Shown: positions 7,497 through 14,059 of the stretch, one piece after another | Layout: each line of letters starts with the position of its first letter | Position numbering within the stretch: position 1 is the first letter of the stretch | Assembly (NCBI GenBank): GCA_947476855.1 | Contig: CANJSR010000075.1 | Span: 1 to 14,059, forward strand | Length of the DNA: 14,059 bases | Source: Acetobacteraceae bacterium | Lineage (GTDB): Bacteria > Pseudomonadota > Alphaproteobacteria > Acetobacterales > Acetobacteraceae | Direction of reading: 5' to 3' | Translations under genes and position numbers: made by a program | Notes under the pieces: generated by a model | Database searches by the model: none | Told to the model about the DNA's origin: nothing | The model's input: the letters and a program-made list of their open reading frames with translations, nothing else

Positions 7497-8759
7497 ATGG
7501 ACCGTATCCGTATCCGCGGCGGCAAGCCGCTTTCTGGCGAAATCCCCATCGGGGGTGCGAAGAACGCGGCCCTGCCCTTGATGGCGGCCGGGTTGCTGAC
7601 ATCCGAGCGGCTGGTGCTGACCAATGTCCCCCGCCTGGCGGACATCATCACCATGGGCCAGTTGCTGGAACAGCACGGCATCGCGGTGGAGCCGATGGAC
7701 AACGCCTCCCGCGTCTTGTCCCTGGGCGGTCAGATCACCAATACCGAAGCCCCCTACGATATTGTCCGGAAGATGCGGGCCTCCGTCCTCGTGCTGGGTC
7801 CGTTGTTGGCCCGGGTTGGCGAGGCGCGCGTGTCGCTGCCCGGCGGTTGCGCGATCGGCACGCGCCCAGTGGACCTGCATTTGAAGGGCCTGGAGCAGAT
7901 GGGAGCGACCTTCGACCTCAATGCCGGCTATATCGACGGGCGGGTCAGCGGGCGGCTGCGCGGGGCGACGATCATCTTCCCGTTCGTCTCCGTGGGCGCG
8001 ACGGAGAACCTGCTGATGGCCGCGGCCCTGGCCGACGGGCGCACCGTGCTGGCCAACGCAGCGCGGGAACCGGAGATCATCGACCTCGCCGAATGCCTGG
8101 TGGCGATGGGCGCGCGGATCGAGGGGATCGGGTCGGACAAGCTGACCATCGACGGCGTCGACTTCCTGCATGGGGCGACGCACGACATCATTCCGGACCG
8201 GATCGAGACGGGCAGCTATGCCTGCGCCGCCGCCATCTCCGGCGGGTCCGTGTTCCTCCGCAACGCGCGCCTGGACCATCTGGGCGCGACGGTGCGGATT
8301 CTGCGGGAAGCCGGGGTGGATATCTCGGAACAGCCGGGCGGGCTGATGGTCAAGCGGCTGAACGGGCTGCACGGCGCCGATGTGATGACCGAGCCCTATC
8401 CGGGCTTCCCAACCGACATGCAGGCGCAGTTCATGGCGCTGATGTCGGTGGCCGAAGGCGCGTCGATGGTCACCGAAACCATCTTCGAGAACCGGTTCAT
8501 GCACGTCCCTGAACTCAACCGCATGGGCGCGCGGATCAATGTCCACGGCTCCAGCGCGATCGTGCGTGGCGTGCCGTCCCTGTCCGGCGCGCCGGTGATG
8601 GCGACCGACCTGCGGGCGTCGCTGTCGCTGATCCTGGCCGGGCTGGCCGCGAAGGGGGAGACGGTGGTGAACCGGGTCTACCATCTGGATCGCGGGTATG
8701 AGGCGGTGGAGCGGAAGCTGGCTGCCTGCGGGGCGGATATCGAACGGTTGGGGGCTTAG
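7497..8759 (+). CDS. murA: UDP-N-acetylglucosamine 1-carboxyvinyltransferase (MurA)
   Basis: A 420-residue enzyme that transfers enolpyruvate from phosphoenolpyruvate to UDP-GlcNAc, the first committed step of peptidoglycan synthesis in the cytoplasm. It has the usual two-lobed EPSP-synthase-like length. [10 protein letters not shown] (19-28) supplies K22 and N23. The active-site loop [20 protein letters not shown] carries C118, equivalent to C115 of E. coli, the cysteine targeted by fosfomycin. [15 protein letters not shown], further on, holds the conserved aspartate. It starts three bases after the dcd stop, with an AGGA inside the end of dcd as its ribosome site, which suggests translational coupling. 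A hairpin repeat follows at 8791. Confidence 0.98.
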   Translation: MDRIRIRGGKPLSGEIPIGGAKNAALPLMAAGLLTSERLVLTNVPRLADIITMGQLLEQHGIAVEPMDNASRVLSLGGQITNTEAPYDIVRKMRASVLVLGPLLARVGEARVSLPGGCAIGTRPVDLHLKGLEQMGATFDLNAGYIDGRVSGRLRGATIIFPFVSVGATENLLMAAALADGRTVLANAAREPEIIDLAECLVAMGARIEGIGSDKLTIDGVDFLHGATHDIIPDRIETGSYACAAAISGGSVFLRNARLDHLGATVRILREAGVDISEQPGGLMVKRLNGLHGADVMTEPYPGFPTDMQAQFMALMSVAEGASMVTETIFENRFMHVPELNRMGARINVHGSSAIVRGVPSLSGAPVMATDLRASLSLILAGLAAKGETVVNRVYHLDRGYEAVERKLAACGADIERLGA

Positions 8760-8790
8760 GCCGACCTGACGTTTCTCACGGGTCTCTCCA

Positions 8791-8827
8791 CGTCGTGGCG
8801 GGTGCAGACCCGCCATGCACGGCTTGC
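8791..8827 (+). repeat. Dispersed 37-base hairpin repeat, copy B
   Basis: TGGCGGGT (8796-8803), loop GCAG, ACCCGCCA (8808-8815) form a perfect 8-base stem. The stem is extended by a G-T and a C-G pair and followed by a CACGGCTTGC tail. It sits between the convergent murA and desaturase genes, where a bidirectional terminator or mRNA-end hairpin would fit, but no T-tract follows. It is homologous to copy A at 3512-3548. Confidence 0.7.
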
Positions 8828-8887
8828 GGTTTCAACCTGCAAAAGCGTGGAGGCCATCACGGAGTGGGTGACCACGGGCTATGGAAC

Positions 8888-9709
8888 CTACCCTCGCGGA
8901 TCCAGCGGACTGACCAACTGCCCCACCAGCCCCGCCGGCATCGGCGCGTCGATGCCATAGACCGGCGGCGCGGTGTCTCGCGGCAAATAAAGCGTCCCGA
9001 ACAACCGATCATAGATCGGCAGCGTGGACGCGTAGTTATGGTTCCGATTGGCATCATTCGTGTGATGCCACCGGTGGAACGCCGGGGTCGCGATCCAGGC
9101 CTCCAGCCAGCCGAACCGCCATCGCACATTCGCGTGGATGAAAAACCCCCAGAGCGTGGTCAGCATGATCAGCAAGGGTGTCGCGAGGCCTTGCGGCCCG
9201 GTCCCCGCCTGGGCCAGGCCCAGCAGATAGACCGGGAACAGGCCGCAGAGCCGCGTGAAGATCATGTCCACCGGGTGCGCGCGGGTATTGGTCAGCCAAT
9301 CGACCTGTTCGGCGCTATGATGGATCGCGTGGAACCGCCACAGGAACGGGACCTCGTGCGACCAGCGATGGCCCCAGTACGACCCGAATTCGCTGATCAC
9401 CAGGATCGCCGCCAGCCGAACCCATAGCGGCAGATCGGCGATCCACGCGGTCAGGCCTCCGGGCAGCAGGCGATGCAACATCACCGCAAGGGAAGCGGTG
9501 ATGCCGGACAGCAGCGCGGCCGTCACGACCCCGTTGCCGAGGAAATACCCCAGATCGACGCCAAGCTGCCGTCGGACAACCGGTTGCCGCCGTTCGGCGA
9601 ACAGCCGCTCCAACGGCACGAAGATCATGGTCAGCAGAAACAGCCAGGCCGCCACCCGCGCCACATCGACCAGGACCCCCTGCACGGCGGACGTCACGTT
9701 CGGCTCCAC
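8888..9709 (-). CDS. Sterol desaturase / fatty acid hydroxylase family membrane protein
   Basis: A 273-residue integral membrane di-iron oxygenase-type protein. Membrane helices lie at about 16-34, 55-80 and 97-110, with more around 150-165 and 177-192. The histidine clusters are all present: HRWSH (114-118), HAIHH (127-131), H145, H192, HRWHH (212-216) and H224. The family hydroxylates or desaturates lipid-like substrates at the membrane using O2 and electrons from a partner. The substrate here is unknown, with fatty acids, hopanoids or carotenoids all possible. The start is a GTG at 9709; nearby ATG codons at 9713 and 9717 are out of frame. It begins 34 bases after the parvulin gene stop and is probably the last gene of that operon. 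Confidence 0.92.
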   Translation of the reverse strand: MEPNVTSAVQGVLVDVARVAAWLFLLTMIFVPLERLFAERRQPVVRRQLGVDLGYFLGNGVVTAALLSGITASLAVMLHRLLPGGLTAWIADLPLWVRLAAILVISEFGSYWGHRWSHEVPFLWRFHAIHHSAEQVDWLTNTRAHPVDMIFTRLCGLFPVYLLGLAQAGTGPQGLATPLLIMLTTLWGFFIHANVRWRFGWLEAWIATPAFHRWHHTNDANRNHNYASTLPIYDRLFGTLYLPRDTAPPVYGIDAPMPAGLVGQLVSPLDPRG

Positions 9710-9743
9710 CCATCCATGCCGGATCGTCCTTGCGTCACGGACG

Positions 9744-10676
9744 CTATTTCGCGGCCTCGTCCGGGCGCTTGCCGACCAGGCCGTGATACTTCACGACGGC
9801 GCCTTCCAGCGCGAGGCGGCGCAGTTCGGGCACGCCGGCGTGAACGATGTCCCTCTCCAGCGCCGTCCGTGCTTCGTCAAAGCTTGGCGCCGGCAATTGA
9901 CTGCGGCCTTCCACCTTCAGGATGAACCAGAAATTCCCGCTGCGGATCGGGTAGGACGTGACCTGTCCCGGGGCCAGCGCGAACAATACCGACCCGATCT
10001 CCGGCGCCAGCATGTCCAGGCGCGCATAGCCCAGGTCACCGCCCTCGGGGGCTGAACCATCGCGGCTGTACTCCCGCGCGAGGGCGCTGAAATCCCCGCC
10101 GGCTTGCAGGCGCTGGATCAGCAACGTGGCCTGCTCCTTCGTCTCCACCATGATGATGCGGCCGCGCACCTGGTCGGGGCCGAGCTTGCCGGCGACGGCG
10201 CCATCGTAGACGGCGCGCAAGGCGGCTTCGGTCGTGTTGGGCGCCAGGGAGCGGCGCAGCAGCGCCTGCCCCAGGGCTTCATCGGCGGCATTCCGCATCC
10301 GCCGTTGCACGATCGGGCTCTTGTCCAGTCCCGCGTTCTCGGCCGCCACCGCGAGCGCCTTCTGCTGCATCAGTTGCAGCGTGACCGTCTGGTACAGGTA
10401 CTGGACCGGGATCGTGCTGACGATCGCCGGCATGCCCCGGATCGCGTCGGCGACATCGCCCCAGGTAACAGTGCGGGAGCCGACATCGGCCACGATCGTG
10501 TCGGCCGAACGGTCGAACATCGCCAGGGTCGCGTTCAGCGTGGCATCGGCACGGAAATCCGGCAGCGGCAGCCCCAGCAACGGCTTGGGTGTTTCAAGCT
10601 GGGCCTGGGCGGCGAGGGGGGCGAAGGCGATCGCGGCCGTCAGGAACCAACCGATCCAGCGGCGCGGCTCAGCCAT
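9744..10676 (-). CDS. Periplasmic parvulin-type (PpiC/SurA-like) protein lacking the usual active-site histidines
   Basis: A 310-residue exported protein. Residues 1-25 form a signal peptide (basic start, hydrophobic core, AAQA before the cut). A helical SurA-like N-terminal region covers about 60-145. A parvulin domain lies at about 150-258, shown by FSALAREYSRD (196-206), EGGDLGYARLDMLAPEIG (211-228) and ALAPGQV. In active parvulins the first strand usually reads like SHILV and the last like GYHIIKV. Here they read RIIMV (173-177) and WFILKV (250-255), so both histidines are replaced. It may therefore be a chaperone or a weak isomerase. The start ATG overlaps the stop of the PEP-CTERM gene (shared ATGGCTGA), indicating translational coupling, and the two products may act on each other in the periplasm. 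Confidence 0.88.
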   Translation of the reverse strand: MAEPRRWIGWFLTAAIAFAPLAAQAQLETPKPLLGLPLPDFRADATLNATLAMFDRSADTIVADVGSRTVTWGDVADAIRGMPAIVSTIPVQYLYQTVTLQLMQQKALAVAAENAGLDKSPIVQRRMRNAADEALGQALLRRSLAPNTTEAALRAVYDGAVAGKLGPDQVRGRIIMVETKEQATLLIQRLQAGGDFSALAREYSRDGSAPEGGDLGYARLDMLAPEIGSVLFALAPGQVTSYPIRSGNFWFILKVEGRSQLPAPSFDEARTALERDIVHAGVPELRRLALEGAVVKYHGLVGKRPDEAAK

Positions 10677-11457
10677 TTTTGACGCGGGCGCGGCGGTGCC
10701 ATGTCAGGGCCAGCAACCCGGCCACCCCGCTCAGCATCAGCGGCAGCACCCCGGGTTCCGGAACCTGCGTCAGGGACACGCTGGTCAGCAGCGCGAAGGG
10801 CGGCACGCCGGACGGGGTTCCGGTCGCGAGGAACGACAGCACCTGCGATGAACTGGTCGCGACATACTGGAATGTCTGGTTCATCCAGCCCGAGAAGCCC
10901 TTGTTCGCGACGCTGACGGTGGGCGTCCTGTAGGTCTCGGACCCAAAGGAAGCCGACCAGAAATCGGTCGTCGGGCCGGTGAAACCCGATTGCTGCGCGC
11001 CGGCCCAGGCAAAGGAAAGCCGGTAGGTTGCCCCGACGGTCAAGCCGGTAATCGTCTGCGTGATGGCCTCGGTCCCGAAGGCGCCGTCGGCGGCGACGAA
11101 GTTCCCACCGGTCGGGCCCGCGTTGGTGAAACCATTGGCGGAGGACGATGGGGTGCTGACGGGGCTCCAGAGGCTCAGATTGCCGTAGTGACCGGTCGCG
11201 ACGGTGTCGGTCGGGATAAAGACATAGTTGTAGCCGCCAGGGCTGGACCAGCCGGCCAGGGACATGGTCGGGGAGGAATAGCCGCCATAGGTCCCGAACT
11301 GGAAGGATTGCGCGCCGCCGGACCTCGCGGTGACCGCGAAATTGCCATTGGTCACGAGGTTGGCCTGCGCCACCGCGGCCCGCGGTCCGGCGAGCAGGGC
11401 GGCCATCGCGCAGAGTGCGAGCAGGCTGGTGGTTCGAATGGGCGTCAAGGCGGTCAT
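10669..11457 (-). CDS. PEP-CTERM sorting domain secreted protein
   Basis: A 262-residue exported protein. An N-terminal signal peptide (MTALTPIRTTSLLALCAMAA, cut near AVAQA at about 30) precedes a Gly/Ser/Thr-rich beta region starting LVTNGNF, of the type seen in extracellular jelly-roll-like proteins. The C-terminus is a classical PEP-CTERM signal: VPEP at 232-235, a hydrophobic helix LMLSGVAGLLAL, then the basic tail HRRARVKNG. Such proteins are processed by an exosortase and often become part of exopolysaccharide or the surface; no exosortase gene is in this window. The start at 11457 is preferred because it opens directly on the signal peptide; a longer frame from a TTG at 11508 has no spaced ribosome site. 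First gene of the probable operon with the parvulin and desaturase genes. Confidence 0.88.
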   Translation of the reverse strand: MTALTPIRTTSLLALCAMAALLAGPRAAVAQANLVTNGNFAVTARSGGAQSFQFGTYGGYSSPTMSLAGWSSPGGYNYVFIPTDTVATGHYGNLSLWSPVSTPSSSANGFTNAGPTGGNFVAADGAFGTEAITQTITGLTVGATYRLSFAWAGAQQSGFTGPTTDFWSASFGSETYRTPTVSVANKGFSGWMNQTFQYVATSSSQVLSFLATGTPSGVPPFALLTSVSLTQVPEPGVLPLMLSGVAGLLALTWHRRARVKNG

Positions 11458-11546
11458 GTTGTGGGCCTGGGTGATCTCGAAAATTTCGCAAGGGTCTCGA
11501 TGGCACAAACCTCCGGCCGTGATCCAGTGTTATTCGGACTATCTTC

Positions 11547-11574
11547 GGTTTATTGGACCCATATGATCGGTCAA
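11547..11574 (-). promoter_or_regulatory. Possible promoter of the PEP-CTERM operon
   Basis: On the minus strand TTGACC (11574-11569) is followed after 16 bases by TAAACC (11552-11547), in the most AT-rich part of the gap between divergent PEP-CTERM and ppa genes. The -35 match is good and the -10 only fair. It would give an untranslated leader of roughly 85 bases. Confidence 0.3.
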
Positions 11575-11698
11575 TGGCACGTTTCAGGTTGCGCCAAGGT
11601 TTCCGATCGGCGTGACGCACCCAGGTTTCGTATCAGGAGACGATGGCACCGGCCTCCGTTGCCCCCTATTGTGGCCAGCCTGTCACTGGAGTTCCCCC

Positions 11699-12232
11699 AT
11701 GCGTATCGAAGCCATCGCCATCGGCAACAACCCGCCCGAGGACGTCAACGTCATCGTCGAGGTCGCCATCGGCGGTGAACCCATCAAGTACGAGATGGAC
11801 AAGGAAGCCGGGACCCTCGTGGTCGACCGGTTCCTCTACACGCCGATGCGCTATCCGGGGAATTACGGTTTCGTCCCGCACACATTGTCCGAGGACGGGG
11901 ACCCGATCGACGTTCTGATCGCCAACACCCGACCGATCATCCCTGGCGCCATCATCAACGTCCGCCCCGTCGGCGTGCTGAAGATGCAGGATGAGGCCGG
12001 GGGGGATGAGAAGGTCATTGCCGTTCCGTCTCCGAAACTGACGCGGCGCTATATCAACGTGCAGAACTACACGGATCTGCCGCGCATCACGTTGGACCAG
12101 ATCCAGCATTTCTTTGAGCACTACAAGGATTTGGAAGAAGGCAAGTGGGTCAAGCTCCTCGGCTGGGGCGACGCGGCCGAGGCCCGAGGGCTGATTGTTG
12201 AGGCGATGGAGCGGTACAAGGCGACGAAGTAG
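11699..12232 (+). CDS. ppa: Inorganic pyrophosphatase (family I)
   Basis: A 177-residue cytoplasmic enzyme that hydrolyses pyrophosphate to phosphate, pulling biosynthetic reactions forward, as a Mg-dependent oligomer. It shows the family I signature EDGDPIDVL (65-73) with D66, D68 and D71 matching the metal-binding aspartates. It also has [16 protein letters not shown] (30-45), [12 protein letters not shown] (51-62) and [16 protein letters not shown] later. The length matches bacterial family I enzymes. The frame is open 29 codons further upstream to a GTG at 11612, but the ATG at 11699 has a TGGAG site eight bases before it and is where family similarity begins. Divergent from the PEP-CTERM operon and convergent with ribA. 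Confidence 0.97.
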   Translation: MRIEAIAIGNNPPEDVNVIVEVAIGGEPIKYEMDKEAGTLVVDRFLYTPMRYPGNYGFVPHTLSEDGDPIDVLIANTRPIIPGAIINVRPVGVLKMQDEAGGDEKVIAVPSPKLTRRYINVQNYTDLPRITLDQIQHFFEHYKDLEEGKWVKLLGWGDAAEARGLIVEAMERYKATK

Positions 12233-12252
12233 GGGCTTACGCTCCGACGACC

Positions 12253-12325
12253 GTCATCCCGGGCTTGTCCCGGGACCATCCCCAGCACCCTGCCGCGATT
12301 GGTCCCGGGACAAGTCCGGGATGAC
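12253..12325. repeat. Long palindromic intergenic element between ppa and ribA
   Basis: Arms of 26 bases at 12253-12278 (beginning GTCATCCCGGGCTTGTCCCG) and 12300-12325 are reverse complements with one mismatch, separated by a 21-base spacer. The GTCATCCCGGG...TTGTCCCGGG wording is one I recall from intergenic repeats of many Alphaproteobacteria. Placed between two convergent genes (12232 and 12367), it may serve as a bidirectional transcription-ending or mRNA-stabilising hairpin. No T-run follows the arms. Confidence 0.8.
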
Positions 12326-12366
12326 GTGGGGGGAGTGGGCGCGGCCGGCGCCCAAAAACCGGAACC

Positions 12367-13506
12367 CTAAGACCGGTCCAACATATGCCCGAACCGGGCA
12401 GCCTTCGTGGACAGGTACTCGTCGTTCACGCCGTTCGGGTCGAACTCATGTTCCTCCCGGCCCAGCACCTTCACCCCGCAGGCTTCCATCGCGGCCACTT
12501 TCTCAGGGTTGTTGGTCAGCAGGCGGATGCGAGGGATCCCCAGCAGGCTCAGCATCGCTGATCCGGTCATGAAGTTCCGCTCATCCGCGCCCCAGCCAAG
12601 CGCGCGATTGGCGTCCAGCGTATCCAGCCCGCGGTCCTGCAGCGTATAGGCCCGCAGCTTGTTCACCAGGCCGATCCCGCGGCCCTCCTGGGCCAGGTAA
12701 AGCACCACCCCGTCCCCATCGGCGGCGATCCGGCGGATGGCGCCGCGCAGTTGCTCCCCGCAGTCGCAGCGCATGCTGCCCATCAGGTCGCCGGTGAAGC
12801 ATTCGCTGTGGATGCGGACCAGGGGCGCCTCGGCCGCCTCGGGCTTGCCGATCACGATTGCCAAATGCTCCAGCCCAGAGCCCTCGGTCCGGAACGCCAC
12901 CAGGCGCGCATCGGGGGCATCGGCGACGGGCACGGGGGCCGAGGCCACCAGCCGCAGCCCCGCCACCTCAAGTGTTGGATAGCGCAGCACATCCGCCGCC
13001 CCGACCGACACCAGATCATGCCGTCCCGCTTCCAGCGCGATGTCCGGCCGAGCGGTGACGGCGATGACGGCGGGGAGGAGGCGGGAGAGTTTGATGAGGT
13101 TCAGGGCGGCCGCGCCATCCGCCGGGGCGGCAACCGTCTCGAACGCTTCGATAATCCGCTTCTGCGGCAGGGTCGGATCAGCCAGCGCGCGCAGCGTGTC
13201 CGGCACCATCAGTTCCGCCGGCATCCGCACCGCGGTGACCGAGGCACCGATATCGACCGATTGTCTTATCGCCGCCGCCGCCCGGATCGGGGCCAGCAGC
13301 AGCACCGGCGCATCCACACCCAGCGACGTCAGTTCGGCAATCGCCTGCGGGCTGGCGGTTTCAGCCGCCAGCAGACACAGTGTCGCCTCGCCCCGCAGCA
13401 CGACCGGGACGCCGCGCCGAAGCTCTGACGCCGCGCGGTGGATCTGGCGCAGCGTCAGCGTTTCCGCATCGGTCGGCTTCACGGGAGCAAGTGTTTCAGA
13501 CGGCAT
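12367..13506 (-). CDS. ribA: GTP cyclohydrolase II with an N-terminal degenerate RibB-like domain
   Basis: A 379-residue protein for the first step of riboflavin synthesis, converting GTP to 2,5-diamino-6-ribosylamino-pyrimidinone phosphate plus formate and pyrophosphate. The C-terminal half is a clear GTP cyclohydrolase II: zinc ligands in ECFTGDLMGSMRCDCGEQL (C236, C247, C249), QEGRGIGLVNKLRAYTLQDR (from about 273), NRALGWGADERNF and LLTNNPEKV. The N-terminal 190 residues resemble DHBP synthase (RibB) in outline (LRRGVPVVL, LLAAETASPQAI, TLRALADP, LSRLLPAVIAV). They lack the acidic D-x-x-x-R-E-N-E-G loop and the G-H-T-E-A motif, so the RibB activity is probably lost. ATG 13506 is chosen; the longer frame to 13569 has no family features. 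A short C/G-run hairpin (13535-13550) lies just upstream. No FMN riboswitch is evident. Confidence 0.93.
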   Translation of the reverse strand: MPSETLAPVKPTDAETLTLRQIHRAASELRRGVPVVLRGEATLCLLAAETASPQAIAELTSLGVDAPVLLLAPIRAAAAIRQSVDIGASVTAVRMPAELMVPDTLRALADPTLPQKRIIEAFETVAAPADGAAALNLIKLSRLLPAVIAVTARPDIALEAGRHDLVSVGAADVLRYPTLEVAGLRLVASAPVPVADAPDARLVAFRTEGSGLEHLAIVIGKPEAAEAPLVRIHSECFTGDLMGSMRCDCGEQLRGAIRRIAADGDGVVLYLAQEGRGIGLVNKLRAYTLQDRGLDTLDANRALGWGADERNFMTGSAMLSLLGIPRIRLLTNNPEKVAAMEACGVKVLGREEHEFDPNGVNDEYLSTKAARFGHMLDRS

Positions 13507-13533
13507 CACAACCTGGGCGCGGGGCGTTATATT

Positions 13534-13550
13534 CCCCCCGATAGTGGGGG
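13534..13550 (-). other. Short GC hairpin in the ribA upstream region
   Basis: CCCCC and GGGGG runs (13535-13539 and 13546-13550) pair around a six-base loop. A TATAAC (minus strand, 13531-13526) lies immediately downstream, 20 bases before the ribA start, and could be a -10 box. No acceptable -35 box is seen. It could equally be a weak terminator for the upstream amidase gene, whose stop is at 13603. Confidence 0.25.
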
Positions 13551-13602
13551 TTGCCCGCCCGAGGCACAACCCCGCGATCCAGCCTGCCCTGCCATGCGTG
13601 GG

Positions 13603-14059
13603 TTATCCCCACAGCTCCCGCAACCCCGCCGTCGGGTCGGCGTCGATGACGGGCGCCACTGCCTTGGCAATCGCCAGCAGCCGGGAGTCCGCGAACCGCT
13701 TGCCCACGAGCGTCACGCCGACCGGCAGGTTGGCGGGACCGCGGCACACCGGGATACCCACGTTCGGCGCATGCAGCAGCGTCCACATGCGGTTGAACAC
13801 CGCATCCCCCGTCGTATGCAGCCCGACCGGAGCCTCCCCCGGCGCGCTGGGCGTCAGAATCACGTCGAACTCGGCCCCGAACATCGCATCCAGCATCGGC
13901 CGGCAGGCATCGGCGACCGCGTAGGCCGCCAGCAGCCGATCCGGCGTGATCTGCAGCACGTTCTCGACCTTGGCCTTCAGGTCAGGGGCGAGCTTGTCGA
14001 AGGCGTTGACGTATTCCGGCAGGAAGGACGACCCGCCTTCCGTGTTCACGATCGCGGTA
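13603..14059 (-). CDS. Amidase signature family protein, C-terminal part (5' end beyond window)
   Basis: The frame is open to the right window edge and ends with a stop at 13603, giving 151 residues of a C-terminus. The segments AEFDVILTPSAP, TLLHAPNVGIPVCRGPANLP and PVGVTLVGKRFADSRLLAIA are typical of the last third of amidase-signature enzymes (the GatA, AtzF and fatty amide hydrolase group). These hydrolyse amide bonds with a Ser-Ser-Lys triad. The triad and the glycine/serine-rich signature lie outside the window, so neither activity nor substrate can be judged. An internal GTG at 14049 is not the true start, because the frame continues upstream in family-like sequence. The stop lies 97 bases before ribA. 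Confidence 0.88.
   Translation of the reverse strand, partial: TAIVNTEGGSSFLPEYVNAFDKLAPDLKAKVENVLQITPDRLLAAYAVADACRPMLDAMFGAEFDVILTPSAPGEAPVGLHTTGDAVFNRMWTLLHAPNVGIPVCRGPANLPVGVTLVGKRFADSRLLAIAKAVAPVIDADPTAGLRELWG

Noticed and set aside
6951..8816. A 621-codon open frame on the minus strand, antisense to dcd-murA
   Set aside because: It lies entirely opposite two unmistakable enzymes. Its translation is His/Arg/Gln/Pro-rich low-complexity sequence typical of GC-rich shadow frames, with no recognisable domain.
11612..11698. N-terminal extension of inorganic pyrophosphatase
   Set aside because: Family similarity begins at the ATG at 11699, which has its own ribosome site; the added 29 residues look random.
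13507..13602. FMN riboswitch upstream of ribA
   Set aside because: The gap is only 96 bases and lacks the conserved RFN blocks; only a short C/G hairpin is present.
13575..13602. A third copy of the 37-base hairpin element near the ribA/amidase gap
   Set aside because: A CTGCCATGCGTGG stretch resembles part of copy B, but no stem forms and the similarity is too short to support.

Overview
This window is high-GC chromosomal DNA from an alphaproteobacterium, most likely of the Acetobacteraceae/Rhodospirillales type. That placement is inferred from codon composition, an alphaproteobacterial-style Dcd, MurA and RibA, and intergenic palindromes with a GTCATCCCGGG core that I recall as common in this group. 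It holds twelve protein-coding genes, two of them cut by the window edges. I found no rRNA, tRNA, CRISPR array or insertion sequence.

Left region (1-3399, minus strand): a very large gene for a KAP-family P-loop NTPase, running off the left edge. The NTPase core has Walker A, a pair of membrane helices and coiled coils inserted before Walker B. It is preceded by about 390 residues that look like repeated Clp N-terminal (adaptor-type) helical motifs. This is the most unusual gene here and the best candidate for a poorly described, possibly conflict or defence related, system. Its upstream gap (3400-3648) is packed with palindromes and tandem repeats.

Region 3649-4740 (minus): a two-gene unit, a protein with two tandem copies of a dimeric alpha/beta-barrel-like motif followed by a small lipocalin-like protein. 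Region 4834-5660 (plus): a 56-codon basic small protein and a Uma2-family PD-(D/E)XK-type protein. The latter overlaps tail to tail with an OpgC-like multi-spanning membrane acyltransferase on the minus strand (5626-6792).

Region 6939-8759 (plus): the housekeeping pair dcd-murA (dUTP supply and the first committed step of peptidoglycan synthesis), separated by only three bases. Region 8888-11457 (minus): a three-gene unit encoding, in transcription order, a PEP-CTERM secreted protein, a periplasmic parvulin-type protein without the usual active-site histidines (start overlapping the previous stop), and a membrane fatty acid hydroxylase/sterol desaturase.

Region 11699-12232 (plus): inorganic pyrophosphatase ppa, convergent with ribA (12367-13506, minus), with a long palindromic element between them. 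RibA carries an N-terminal domain that looks like a degenerate RibB. The right edge (13603-14059, minus) holds the C-terminal part of an amidase-signature protein.

Two dispersed intergenic repeat types recur: a 37-base hairpin element at 3512-3548 and 8791-8827 with compensatory stem changes, and a GTCCCGG/GATGAC palindrome at 3454-3492 and 12253-12325.
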